A model generated the notes under the pieces. That model was not told the origin of the DNA, did not search any database, and worked only from the letters and a program-made list of their open reading frames with translations. Both the position numbers and the translations under genes were made by a program. From NCBI GenBank assembly GCA_022495005.1, contig JAGYXB010001095.1, positions 1,240,001-1,304,000 of the forward strand: DNA of 64,000 nucleotides, given 5' to 3'. Every line of letters starts with the position of its first letter. Positions within the stretch are counted from its first letter, which is position 1. This document shows positions 22,636 through 34,248 of this stretch, piece after piece. The DNA is from Rhyacophila brunnea (taxonomy: Eukaryota; Arthropoda; Insecta; Trichoptera; Rhyacophilidae).

Positions 22636-23201
22636 TTTTGTGTTCAATCCCGGACAATTTTCGGTACCTATGAATCCCGGGATTAGTAAACATAATCTGA
22701 AACATTCGGGATTGATTTTTTTATCAATCACAATCAATTAGTTGTGTACAAAATTATGTTAGTGATATGTATATACCTGCACATGGGGAATCGCCGGATG
22801 CTCACGGATAATAAATAACCATTTTTTGTTGTCATCGCAATCGTAAGAACACCAAAAAAATAATAAATTCGTTCATTTAACCAGCTAGGCTAGACGTCAC
22901 TGACGTTCTGGCACGCGAACGGCGTCTAATCGCCAGTGCCATGGATATGCAGGCATGCACTTGTTTCTACGCCGAATTTTATGAATGTTATCTTTTCTAA
23001 AATAAATAAAAAAAAAAATTACTCTCACATTATTATTTATATTACAATATTAACATTAAATGTCTTAATTAGTATAAATTGTACGAGACATTTATGACCG
23101 ATTTTACCAATGCTATTTGTATAAATAAAAAAAATGATATTAATTTTCTAAAAAAACGCCAATCCCGGGATCAAAATTTTGGCTCAGGATTGGATTCCCT
23201 A
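22636..23201. mobile_element. hAT-type MITE, relative of 61,677-62,376
   Basis: The unit is in the opposite orientation to the 61,677 copy. Its right end GGCTCAGGATTGGATTCCCTA is the complement of that copy's left end. Its left part has CAATCCCGG, TACCTATGAATCCCGGGATT and TAAACATAATC, matching the other copy's right part. The left tip is worn, and no target duplication can be recognised. No coding capacity. Confidence 0.7.
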
Positions 23202-24040
23202 TTCATGACTATACAATGAATGTGTTTTTTTTTAATATGTATGGGCATGAAAAATAGTGTAAATATATCCATTTACCATAACGAACACAGCATTGCAAAG
23301 TGTGCCTAATATATCAAAATACGCATCAAACCTTGTATTCATTTAAATCTCATCAGCGTGATTTACGAGCGAGCTATATTATTTAAAATGTTGACAAATA
23401 TAAGCGACAACAAAATGGCATATTTTTAATGCTTTTTTCGACGAAAATTGCGAGGTTTTCAAATGTACACAGTTACACTTTGAAATAGGAAACGTCGTGT
23501 AATTTATGGCGAAAAATATACGGAAAACATTATTTTACGTCCCTTTTAAAAAGCCATCATATTTATTAGAGTTTTACCCTGGCGGGAAAAAAATATCCAA
23601 GAAAAACCACCTCTAGTAATAATTCTAGAAATGCAATTACATAAAAAATGAAAATGTATACTCAATTTCTTTAAACTTGTTTTAACAATATAATTGTTCA
23701 TATATCTTACTTCGCCCAATTACGATATAGCATTTGAATGTAAGTAAAATTCAATGTCGCATAACTTATCTAGGTCCATTGCCGATCCCCACGCCTCTTG
23801 CTGTGTGAGACCAATATCGCGTAGATTACTTTTGTAGCATCGCTGCTAGGTGAGGGAAAAACGGCCACGGCCGGCGAAGTAATCTATGCGAAGTGTCGCG
23901 CACTTGGGCGGCATAGAATAAGCATATTTTAAACACAGTATTTTGTTCAGAAATTAAGTGCTTTACTAGAGGGTAGTGAATCCAATAATCAACAAGATGA
24001 CGGAGAGGTTTTTTTATTACAATAATAATTATGAATTCTT
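23202..24040. other. Non-coding stretch with a hairpin
   Basis: No gene recognised. The part 23,740-23,930 is CG-richer and includes the inverted repeat listed at 23,817-23,891. Confidence 0.4.
23817..23891. repeat. 15-bp inverted repeat (potential hairpin)
   Basis: TCGCGTAGATTACTT at 23,817-23,831 is complementary, with one mismatch, to AAGTAATCTATGCGA at 23,877-23,891. The 45-base loop contains a further imperfect palindrome TAGCATCGCTGCTA. It could be a MITE remnant, a structured RNA or a protein-binding dyad. Confidence 0.45.
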
Positions 24041-24049
24041 ATATTTTTA

Positions 24050-24250
24050 ATAAACATAAATCACAAGATTTTGAGAATGTAACATTCCATATAGGTATTG
24101 AACATACATAACATGTACACCTTAAATATATACACACTAGAAAAAATCATATTTGAAAAAAAATATGAAACTCGATGAGATTTGAACCATATAGCCATTG
24201 GTGTCGCGCCAATCTGTGCATTAACCAATTACGACAATAAATTAGGTCAT
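24050..24250 (-). mobile_element. tRNA-derived SINE, family B, copy 1
   Basis: On the minus strand: GTCGTAATTGGTTAATGCAC (box A region), AGATTGGCGCGACACCAATG, GGTTCAAATCTCATCGAG (box B), then ATTTTTTCTAGTGTG, and a tail containing GAATGTTACATTCTCAAA and CTTGTGATTTATG. It is head-to-head with the copy starting near 24,330, which makes a large imperfect inverted repeat. Confidence 0.7.
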
Positions 24251-24329
24251 ACATGAAAATAATGCTTATCAAATTGGTTTATTATTGACAGTTTATTAAT
24301 AATTATTAGCAAGATCAAGTAGATGTATT

Positions 24330-24845
24330 TTATTTAAGTCGTAATTAGATAGGAGGCTCGTAGCATAATTTATTAATGCACAGATTGGCGCGACACCAAT
24401 GGTTATACGCAGGGAACTCAGAAATAATGGGAACTGAAATACATAACGGGTAAGGCGATAGCAGGTAACCGACTCGAGTAAGGAAGAATCCGGGTTAAAC
24501 TTACACACGTGTTAAGAATACGTTTTACGTCGAATACTAAAAACTGCTCTCGGTTTATGCATTTACGCACATTTAATGTTGGTGTATTACACACACTATT
24601 GCACGTGCATAATGCGTGCTTCATTTTCGTAGGACACTCACACATTTAAAAGCCTGCTTCAAGATGTGGCGTATTGAATATAGCCAATCGGTATTCTATT
24701 TATTATCTGTTCTGTGGTTATACGGGTTTAAATCCCGTCGAGTTCCGTATTTTTTTTCAAATATGATTTTTTCTAGTGGGTATATAGGTATATATCTTAA
24801 GTGGTTTCAAGTTATATGTTAAATACTTATATATTATTTATAAAT
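24330..24845 (+). mobile_element. tRNA-derived SINE, family B, copy 2, interrupted
   Basis: The head (24,340-24,409) has TTAATGCACAGATTGGCGCG and ACACCAATGGTTATACG. The SINE resumes at 24,715 with TGGTTATACGGGTTTAAATC, CCGTCGAG, and ATTTTTTCTAGTGGGTATAT. Between them lies a 305-bp insertion flanked by a duplicated TGGTTATACG. Removing it joins the two halves in the order seen in copy 1. Confidence 0.7.
24410..24714. mobile_element. Unclassified 305-bp insertion inside a SINE
   Basis: The segment is bounded by the 10-bp direct repeat TGGTTATACG (24,400-24,409 and 24,715-24,724). It begins CAGGGAACTCAG and ends TTATCTGTTCTG, so both tips fit a CAG...CTG pattern, but the termini share little beyond that. 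An 8-bp hAT duplication extended by chance is one reading. Three overlapping 70-75-codon frames here are not gene-like. No other copy is in the window. Confidence 0.5.
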
Positions 24846-25177
24846 AAAGATGGCACGGGGTGCCAGCTGGCTAAGCGATATGAATGTAGTGACTTTTTGC
24901 CTGCGTGATCTCATGTGAGTGGCAAGTAACGACAACTCAAATATCACCCCATCCTGCTTTATTTTGTATCTGTTGAGTTGCCGTGTGTCTTTCTTAGAAT
25001 TTTAGGTTCACTAAAATTCGATTGAGAAGGCATTTGGTTATAATTTATAATTCGTAAAGCTATTTTTATCTTAGATGAAATTCAGCTAACTCCTTGCTTG
25101 AATATCGTCAGAATCTGGCCACGAAGAAGAGTCTAATGTTTACTAGGTAGATATTAGTACCAACAAAATTATATTAT
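24846..25177. other. Non-coding stretch, possible SINE head
   Basis: GGCACGGGGTGCCAGCTGGC at 24,851-24,870 followed by TAAGCGATATG looks like a tRNA-derived box A, but no box B follows, so this is only a hint. Confidence 0.3.
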
Positions 25178-25442
25178 ATCGTCTTTGTTCTGGCAGAACA
25201 CACTAACTGGAGAATACTAGTTTTGAGTAATTTGACTTTGAAGTTGTTAAAATGTTTGAAATGGTCTATCATGAGAGTTTATTAAGTAATCGTAAAAAGG
25301 ATGACTTTAAAATAAAGACTGTTTATTTATTAAGAAGGTTTACAGACGGTAAAGTTTGAAATAATGAACATTTTGTTATAACTAACTCAATATAATATGT
25401 AATTTTTTTCCAATTAGTGTCTTCTGCGGGAACAGTGACGAT
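25178..25442 (-). mobile_element. MITE family F, copy 2
   Basis: This 265-bp element begins ATCGTCTTTGTTCTGGCAGA and ends GGGAACAGTGACGAT. It matches copy 1 (6,826-7,084) in reverse orientation, including the inner ACACTAACTGGAGAATACTA and GGATGACTTTAAAATAAAGA words. Copy 3 lies 494 bp downstream in the same orientation. Confidence 0.75.
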
Positions 25443-25935
25443 ATTTTCGTCAACTTAAAAGAAGTTAATTAATTAATTTAATGGGTTTTTAAATAGCTAT
25501 AGATTTAATATTCATTTAGCAGCGCTTCTATCTTACCGTTACAACATAAGACTGACAGTATTGTTTTAAAATCCGCGCCAGCAGATACAAATCGACAGGC
25601 TGTTACGTTTTCAAATTACTTTTTCGTCGATCACGAGCGAGTCGAGCCGGAAAAAAAATACAAACCGTACATAAAGGAAGACGAAATAGAAAATTACAGT
25701 AATTTGGCGGGAGAGTTACTAACCTCACACCTAGGAGAACTGGGAAATGAATAAGGTCACGCGACTGCCAGGGCATTGTGCCATGCACTAGGTTTCCGAG
25801 AATACATACAGTAAACACAAAGTTAACCAGTGTTGCATTCTGTATATTTTCTATAGAACGAACTCTGAAAAAGTTTTAATAATATGTACCTACCTAAATT
25901 TTCGATAGAAATGTTTTTCAATTTGTTTAGTATTC
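25443..25935. other. Non-coding stretch between two MITEs
   Basis: The part 25,570-25,800 is CG-richer and complex, which may mark conserved non-coding DNA. The 71-codon minus-strand frame there has no recognisable domain. Confidence 0.4.
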
Positions 25936-26189
25936 ATCTCTGTTCTGGCAGAACACACTAACTGGAGAATACTAGTTTTGAGTAATTTGACTTTGAAGTT
26001 GTTAAAATGTTTAAATGGTCTATCATGTGAGTTTATTAAGTAATCGTAAATAGGATGACTTTAAAATAAAGACTGTTTATTTATTAAGAAGGTTTCCAGA
26101 CGGTAAAGTTTGAAATAAGGAACATTTTGGTATAACTAACTCAAATGTCATTTTTTAGAATTAGTGTCTTCTGCCAGAGCAGTGACGAT
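25936..26189 (-). mobile_element. MITE family F, copy 3
   Basis: The left tip (ATCTCTGTTCTGGCAGA) has lost two bases relative to the family; the right tip CTGCCAGAGCAGTGACGAT is intact. The body is nearly identical to copy 2. Confidence 0.75.
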
Positions 26190-27180
26190 ATTATAGTAAA
26201 TGAATGATTTACAAGTACATCAACGTTGAGTATAAAGTGCATAAAACGACTGCCGGAACGCAGTTATCGAGTCTCGCGTATAGGTTAAAGAGATAATTTG
26301 TTTGTCTAATTAGCAGTATAATTTTTGATTTATTATATATATAATAATAATATATACCTATAGATAAGAGTTATGAGCAATTCAAATGTAACAATTTTTA
26401 ACATAATCATCGAAGGTGAAAAGAAAAACTTTTCAGTACTTACTATATTTCTGACAAAAAAAATATACCTAATAGACAGGTACCTACCTATTTTGTTATA
26501 TTATTTTTACGCATTGACACACAATTATAGTAATTTTATGAATTTCATGAATTTCAAAGGCTACATTATATTATAATACTATAGTTATAGCCAACTAGGA
26601 CCGATTTACTCTTATACGAATGTGAACGTCGGCCCTAGTTTTTTTCCCCTGGTTAGTACTTTTGTTGTACTTTTTATTCGGAGTTATTCGATCCATAAGC
26701 TTTTAGGGTGGCCTTGTGGTCGTTCAGCTGCCCCTTGGGTATTCTACCAACGTATTACTACATCTGTCAGTAGTTATCCACTCGCCGACATAACGTCTGG
26801 CCTATTGCCATTTCATTAATGTTAAAAGTAATGATTTATAATAATTATGCACATTATTTTTGATCCTGTAATATTGTGAAAGTTAGAAGATTATAATTAA
26901 TTTTTGAGATTTATTATTTATTTAAGTATTTTATTATTTAAAAAAATAATGGCTTTTCAAAAAATAGATATACTTACTTTCTTAGATGAGAGAAATATTT
27001 TTTTTTGCCATTGATGTGCCACCCTTGTCCTTCCTACCCCCTTGGGACGTCACTGCGATTACGAATTGGTAATTAAGATATTATTAAAATGTAGCCTTAG
27101 GTAAATTATTAAAATTTTAATTACCTATTGTAATTCTTTTATTTCAAATTCCATCGAGGTAATAATAATACAATGCAAAT
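26190..27180. other. Non-coding stretch
   Basis: No gene recognised. A 65-codon frame at 26,622-26,819 lies in less AT-rich sequence but has no domain. GGGACGTCACTG ending at 27,053 could be a worn hAT tip, but no partner end is found. Confidence 0.35.
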
Positions 27181-27189
27181 ATGTAGTTA

Positions 27190-27480
27190 TTTCTACACCC
27201 GTGTTGTGTTGGTGATACAGCAACAATGCTGCACCCTCCAGCGTTACTGGCAGAGGTATTACAAGCGCCCTAACCGAGCGATACAATCTCGACAATGACG
27301 GAGCGATTTTGACAATCGCCCTTTTTTACGCGCGCGTGCGACCAGTTGACTGCCGGCGGAGTATCCCGCGGCCGGCGACCAATGAAAACCATTCGCGCCG
27401 AAACTAATGTCAATATTTCCCGCGTCGGGTCACAGTGTAGGTTTGTACTGTGTAACCGCTGTAAAAGTGAAAACTTACAG
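27190..27480. promoter_or_regulatory. CpG-rich stretch, candidate promoter or 5' exon
   Basis: This is among the most CG-rich segments of the window, with ACGCGCGCGTGCG, CCCGCGGCCGGCG and CCCGCGTCGGG. A CCAAT box lies in GCGACCAATGAAAACC near 27,377. In an AT-rich insect genome such a patch can mark a promoter or first exon. No ATG-led frame of note follows, and no gene on either side supports it, so the call is tentative. Confidence 0.3.
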
Positions 27481-28797
27481 TTATGTACGGAGTCAAATTA
27501 GGGGCGTAACACCAGCGAATTGTATGCCCTAATATATATGTTGTTTGATTTGTTATACAATTCAGTCAAATATAACATCTGATTCACAAAAACGTTACTG
27601 TTGTAGCTGTATTAGTTAAACAAAATTAAATACTTTCATTTTAATTCTGACACAGATATTTTATATTAACTAATATATATTTTTATTAAGTTTCAGCTGA
27701 GGCTTACTTAGTTTTACATTTATACACTGTTATTACATACATTATTGAATACATATTACTATTGATAATGGGTAGGTATGTATATAATATTACATGTTAG
27801 CTTCAACTATGTGATATTATGTATAATAAAATTTATAATTATTGCAGATGACACAATGTTTTATTGTTAAATTTTCAAGGAGTCTCCGTTTTTGACTTTA
27901 CCATAAACATGACAAAATAGAATACTTGTGATGACATAGGTACGTGTACACTGTACATATACAACAGTGGATACATTCCAAAGTCGAAAGGCTGCGTAAC
28001 ATGTAATCTCAATATAGAGAGATATAGGTATGCTAATATAAATTTAAGAAATCCATATTGAGCTATCTTTAATAGCTTTATATCGAACATTATTCATTAT
28101 TCCACAGCATATTGTTAAAAAATATTTAGTTAGGTGTAGTCTAAACTGTTCCGATATTTAAAATGGTGTACACTTCATAGTGATCAACACCATTTACGAG
28201 CGCACAATATATTATTAACTACCAAAAATAAAAATGTCCGACAACATTCCCATCAGATAAATGGGAATACCCGCGATATATGAAAATGATATCACAGCAA
28301 CAAAACTACCATATCGTCCGTGGTAATGATGATGAGTTAATTATGGGAAAAAGCTTTATGCTCTTTCAAAACTTTAGCTCATATACTAAGTAAATACTCT
28401 CCGTGTAAAATATTTATCTACTTTTGTTGACATACGAATCAGTCACGCGAATAGAATATTTGATATTTGTATTTTGTTTACGCCAAGTAAACATTCAGCG
28501 TACAAATAATAATAAAGCCATATTTTTTGAATAATTATTATATTATGTACCACTACCAATCCAGTAAAAAAATATATAATAACATTATATGAGTTAACGT
28601 TGTCTACTTACCGTCTGTACTGTGATACAAACAAGCTTTAATGATCTAAAAATTACTGTATTTTGTACACTGGTACAATATAAATAGGTATATATCTATA
28701 TTATATAATATAATATGATAAAACACATACCTTGTTTCGTACCATTATATTTACATATCTATAATATAAAATAATAATTGAATATTAAACTAACTGT
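27481..28797. other. AT-rich non-coding stretch
   Basis: No gene or mobile element recognised. Confidence 0.45.
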
Positions 28798-28805
28798 ATA
28801 GATAA

Positions 28806-29389
28806 CAGTGGCGAAGGGTGACTTTTGGAAAGAGGTAGGCTGTGAAGATTTGAGAAAAAAAATATACTTGTCAGATATACTTACGGGAAATAAGGAGATA
28901 ATCCGATATTACTACTGATGAATATGCACACAACACAATGACACACATCACAAGATAAAATATTTTTTTTATTTTTAAGATCAATTTTATGTATTTATTA
29001 TTTGCTTCAGACATCGACAATAAACATATTCCTAAAGAGTGTAGGGCCTACAGTAAGCGTATTCTGTAGCGCTTATATATTCGGTTCAAATTTACATACA
29101 TGCTTATGTGACGTCATAGCGATACAAAATGTAGTTTGGATTCTGTCGATCGGAATCCAAAGCTAATTCAGTTGAAAATAGATGGCGCTTGTGACCACTT
29201 ATTTTTTATTCAAAAATAAACTTAACTAAACGGTATTCTAAATTCTGACGATATATGACTCTCAATTGTTTTATATGTTGCATACATATTTTTTATTTAC
29301 ATATTTTAATATAAATCAAATACTTGAAGATATATATTTCTTAGAAGGTAGGCTTTAAATAATCGCCTAGTATGGAGCCTTCGCCACTG
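28806..29389. mobile_element. hAT MITE with perfect 8-bp target duplication
   Basis: A 584-bp element begins CAGTGGCGAAGGGTGAC and ends GGAGCCTTCGCCACTG. It is flanked by ATAGATAA on both sides (28,798-28,805 and 29,390-29,397). The termini and target size are those of hAT transposons. It has no transposase. Related ends occur in the worn element at 7,744-8,318. Confidence 0.88.
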
Positions 29390-29639
29390 ATAGATAATAA
29401 TACCTATGTAAAATAACTTGAGTTATAATATATTAAAAACATGTTACTTCTACTTTCAAGATGGGAAACAGGATATATATTTTAATTTTCTTGTATGTGC
29501 AAGCAATTAATACCCATTTTAAATTAATTATAGCAGTACAAGTATTTAAAAACACGGTAATTACCATTTTTGATGAGCAATATTCTTTTAGTAATAATGA
29601 TTTTTCTTATATTTTCTTACATTCTTTTTGATACTACAA

Positions 29640-29765
29640 TAGGAAATGAGACCTAATGACAGTAGTATAGTAATATAAGTAAAACTATCACATAAATACA
29701 CATACATTGAACACAACCCGGAGCCCCCAAATCAGTACCTCACACACTGAATCGGTTAGGCACAT
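29640..29765 (-). mobile_element. SINE family C, partial copy
   Basis: GACCTAATGACAGTAGTATA and, on the minus strand, GGGGGCTCCGGGTTGTGTTC correspond to the body and box-B region of the family C copies at 41,690 and 49,060. Confidence 0.55.
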
Positions 29766-31463
29766 ATTCTGAATAAAACACACATTGGAATTGTATTTTT
29801 TACATGTATTAGATTTGAATCCGTATCCGCGTCATCAGAAACGGTAGGTCTACCACAATCCACCGTGGGGTCAAAATATAATTATAATTAATAATTTAAC
29901 CAAAAAAATATATTACTTACCCAAATATTAAAAAATAACTTCTTTAGTGTTAGATGTCAAATCTTGTATTAATTAAAACAATAATCAAGACCGATTTCAT
30001 CAGCTTCAATGAGACACTTTCAATTCATACAAAATATACAATATTAAATATATTTAAACTAACTTAATTTTAAAATCAAGATTAATAATTATTGAAGATA
30101 TAGACAATAATAATATAAAATTCTAAAATATTCTCTGTTTAAAAATAAATCAATTAAATTACTCAGTTTTTTCAGAAAAAAAAATATATAATCATAATTA
30201 GGTATCCACAAATCTATATCTATCGTAATCCAGCCGGTGAGTTTTATATACGTAATAATAATATGTTTCTGAGATTATTGTAAAGTATGAATGTTCATTA
30301 GATAATGCCTAGTAATATGTTACTGATATGTCGTATAAGGGTAAAGTATTAGGAGACTTTACATATCCAACACAATGACTGACATTTTGACACTATCTTT
30401 AAAAAAGGTACGCTACACATACTAACAACAATAATATGTTGTACCCTTTCTCGTTATGTACTCTTACTTATTTACAAATGGGACAAATATAAAGTGAATG
30501 AAAGCATACGGTTCGAAAAGGGCAATGTATCAGTTGCGTAATTTCCTGTAAAAATGAAAGCTAGCCTATACCCTATGTTGTGACATCGGGGGTAAAATAT
30601 ATATATAAAAACGTGACGTATCGCTTGTACAAAGGGTAAAAAGAAACTCAATAATGAATAGAGAAAAATAAGGTTAGTTTCTATATTCAATAAGAATAAA
30701 TAATACATATTTTTATACAATATTCACAGTTGAAAGGTCTCTCGTTCATTTTGGAAAAGCATTTTGAAATAAATGCGTAATACAATATTATATAAATACG
30801 AGTATATTATATTTAGTATACCATGCTAATTGTACGTTTTGCATTTTGCCGTATCACAATTAATTACTGTGAGCTTATCGTACCAAAAAATGGCGGGTTG
30901 TTTCCAGAGCATTGCAGAAAGTAATGATCCAATTATATAAGATTCAATAACAACATTAATTTGATATTGATCGGTATGAAATATGTGATAATTATGCCGT
31001 CATTATTATCAGATACATATGTGATAGGTACCGTACGACTTGATACTTACGTGCACCTAATTTCTAATCTACTTATGAACCATTCAACAATTTATATAAA
31101 TATAAACGATATGATTTTATTTCTAATTTATTTAGCTAGGTACTTGAATTCTTCTGTTTTTCCCTTGTTTTCAGATATTTTTTATAACTTATTTTTAAAA
31201 TGTTTTATTTAGACACGAATCTGATCTCAATGCCATACGGCCTTCGGTGTACGATACAATATCTGACGGTGAAAATTTTCCAGACACGTAAATTTGATTA
31301 TTTTACAAATAGTTGGGGATTTCATAATATATGGTTAGGGAAATAATTTTTCACAATAATAAATTAATTATGAATAGGTACTTATAGTGTGTAATTCTGT
31401 AAATAATTATGGATTACAGCCAAGTTAGTTGTTATAACAATATATTTTTCCCTTGTATATTTC
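29766..31463. other. AT-rich non-coding stretch
   Basis: No gene recognised. The small frames at 30,472-30,720 and 30,961-31,212 are of low complexity and left uncalled. Confidence 0.45.
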
Positions 31464-31836
31464 TTAAGGTGATACATCAGTGAAACGGCAAATAATTTTC
31501 AACTATAGGCGCGACGAAATTTTGGACTCGCTCGCATTCAGAGAGAACGTCGAGTTGGAAACACGTCACTTTATTTCGTGATGGCGACGGGCGTATTAAT
31601 TCTTAAATCGTGTAAAGATGACTAAAAACGTTACCCATTTACTTTAAAAAGAAAACATGTCAATGAATATACTATTATTGTTACTAATAGTACAATAAAC
31701 AGAACATAAAATGGACGTATGTTGGATTTATATGACAAATTATATTTCGTTTGGCATGCCTCATTTGCACCCGCAATCCGCGCATCGCCTAGCCACGATC
31801 TTTTTAGACCGTGCCTCAACTGGGGTACAGCCTTAA
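31464..31836 (+). mobile_element. TTAA-ended repeat E, copy 1
   Basis: This 373-bp unit is closely similar to 61,120-61,491 over its whole length. It starts TTAAGGTGATAC and ends GTACAGCCTTAA, an imperfect 12-bp inverted repeat that includes TTAA at both tips. Such ends suggest a non-autonomous element of a TTAA-targeting family such as piggyBac, though this is inference. The ATG-led frame kept in copy 2 is broken here soon after ATGACTAAAA by an indel. Confidence 0.6.
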
Positions 31837-33480
31837 CAATGCATTAGGTATAGAGGTTTGCTCATGTTTGGGGCATAGACAGTGGCGAGGCGGAAATGAA
31901 ATGACAGTTATCTAGACACCATGATTCTGTGTAGAGGTTACTGGGGCGCTCAGTCATTTGCTGAATTATCAAGTTAAAAGAGTCTGCCATGTAATAACAA
32001 CAAATCTATTTGCGCCATATTATAAACGATATAAATACCAACTCGTGTTATCATTCAACACTGCCCATAACATGTCACATACACAAGCATATATATAATA
32101 ATAACGGGTGTAGTTGAACGAAGCAATTAACGACTACAATACCCCGTATAGCATCAACCATTAAGTAATCAAAGAAATACGGAAAAAATCATTGAATTTT
32201 AACGATTGAAGATCGCTATCTAGATATATATCAATATTTGAATAATTTCTATTAGGTATTAATATACTAGGAGGTAAAACTAATGAGAAAATAGTGAATA
32301 CCTACGGCGACACATGTATGTATATTCGGGTATGTAAATTAATAAAACGACGTCAATATTTATAGTAATTCCAAGAATACAACTTTTAAACGTTTTGACG
32401 TGTAACACAGGTTGTTTATCGAAGTAGGAAAAGAATTTCCGAGAATTTATATTTTACTTGTTTAAATCATAAAATGTATGGAAAAACAACATGGCGGGAT
32501 AAAATAACGAATGTAACGAAAAATACATAACGAATGTGTTTACTTTGATTTCATTTGATAAAATTCTCATTAATTAATACAAATTATATTTCTGTGATTG
32601 GCAAAGGTACTGAGACCTCCTAAAGGTATCTCCCCATAAGGTATAATGTTCGGAACTGGCTCCTCGCTGTCACGAGATCATGAGCCGTGAAAGAATAACA
32701 TTCGGACCTTGCATCATACCGTAGCATCATCTGATTTAAATTTTCGAGTATTTACCTACCTGCGTAATTCAATTATAGTGTTGACTTAACCTATATGTGT
32801 GCCTGTAACGCACCACAATACTGCATATTACACACACTCTCTCTCTCTCTGCCAAATGTATCTAACAACATAGCTACGTCTTTGTTGTGCGATCGCATAA
32901 ATAGAAAACCCACGTTACGTCCCTCTCATGCCTGCTGCAGTTAATCGACTAGTCACATAATGTGCATTTCAATTACACGCTTCTTACCCTATTCTCCGTA
33001 TTAATTGTATTAAAACTTTTTTCAGATAATATCAATGAAACTCAAGTAAAATATACCGGCTTTATCGAAATAGATATCAACCAATATAATATATTGTTAA
33101 TCAAGTCGACGCGTTCTATAGCAATAAATATTGTTATATTATTTTACTTTGCTTATGTCATAAAAAAATATGCTAGCTTAATGGTATAATTGTAGCTAGT
33201 CGGGAATATATTTAATTCATAACACAAATACCATGACAACCCCGAGCGACGCGCCGGCGCACTAAATGACATGACTAAGATATATCCATGTAAAATAAAA
33301 GCTAAGGCGTTTTTTAATGTCATAGATCGCGGTTTAGAATCACTAGAATCACTAAAATCACACGAATGCAGATAAAAATGTTTTTTGTTTTTTCAACCAA
33401 TGTGTGTGTTTAGCAGTGGTTGTCACGTGAAATTTAACTCTGGTCGCACAATTATTGACATTGACAGTTCTATGAAAACG
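31837..33480. other. Non-coding stretch
   Basis: Mixed AT-rich DNA with CG-richer patches (32,590-32,720 and 32,880-32,950) and a short CACA/CTCT microsatellite near 32,832-32,850. No gene recognised. Confidence 0.4.
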
Positions 33481-33689
33481 TCTGGTGGCCGCACCAAATT
33501 TCACTTTTGTTGTGCTTGAATAAACTAAAGCTAAATTTTATTTACTGAAAAAAGAATCAATTTATTTGCGGCTGCATATACATGGCGGGTGGAGATGGGG
33601 AAACTCAAATCAAGTCCATTTATAAAAGACATAATATGAACATTTTAGTATATAATATCTATTTATTTAAACATAATGCAAATGGAAAT

Positions 33690-33786
33690 TCCTCAAAACT
33701 CTTTTTTCCAATGCTCTCTCAACTGGCTTCGATATATGTTTTTTTTTTATGAATTGCATTACACTGAATGATCTTTCACAGTATAC
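33690..33786 (-). pseudogene. Possible hAT transposase C-terminal remnant
   Basis: On the minus strand from 33,785 the frame reads YCERSFSVMQFIKKKTYIEA followed by a stop. The ERSFS...IK word resembles the start of the hAT dimerisation block, where ERSFS, a few residues and IK are conserved. The remnant is short, has a stop and is cut at its upstream side by the element starting at 33,786. Chance resemblance cannot be excluded. Confidence 0.3.
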
Positions 33787-34248
33787 AACAATACAATTGA
33801 GTCGCTTAGAATCATAACTCACATATTGCAATTTTGTCATTTTTTAGTTAAATATACCAAGTGATTCTAAATGAATTAATCTATATACTGAAAAATAGTT
33901 GAGTATTAAAAGTTAATTTAAACCATGTGAAAATCGTTGACAAAGTTCATTGTTGGTGTAATATGTCGTATATTTCAAAGAATAGAGTTTTGTCACCAAC
34001 GCCTTCCTAACCAATCGGGGAGCTCTATTTCTCATAGTATGCTGTATGTCTGCAACGTTAGGAGTATTAGGTATATATATATTTAAAAAAAAAAAGTTAT
34101 TCGACTCTCTCACTCATTAATATTCTAGGGAGTTCAATACTGTTCTTCTAATTACAAAAAATAGTGCTCTGTTGGTTTTTAGCGATTATCTCAAAACTTG
34201 ATTTTTGGAATATGTGAGTTATGATTCTAAGCGACTCAATTATTGTTG
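33786..34248. mobile_element. MITE with about 45-bp terminal inverted repeats
   Basis: Left CAACAATACAATTGAGTCGC continuing TTAGAATCATAACTCACATA is complementary to right TATGTGAGTTATGATTCTAA continuing GCGACTCAATTATTGTTG, with a two-base length difference. The 463-bp unit contains only a 66-codon minus-strand frame (33,913-34,113) of no known domain. Confidence 0.6.
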
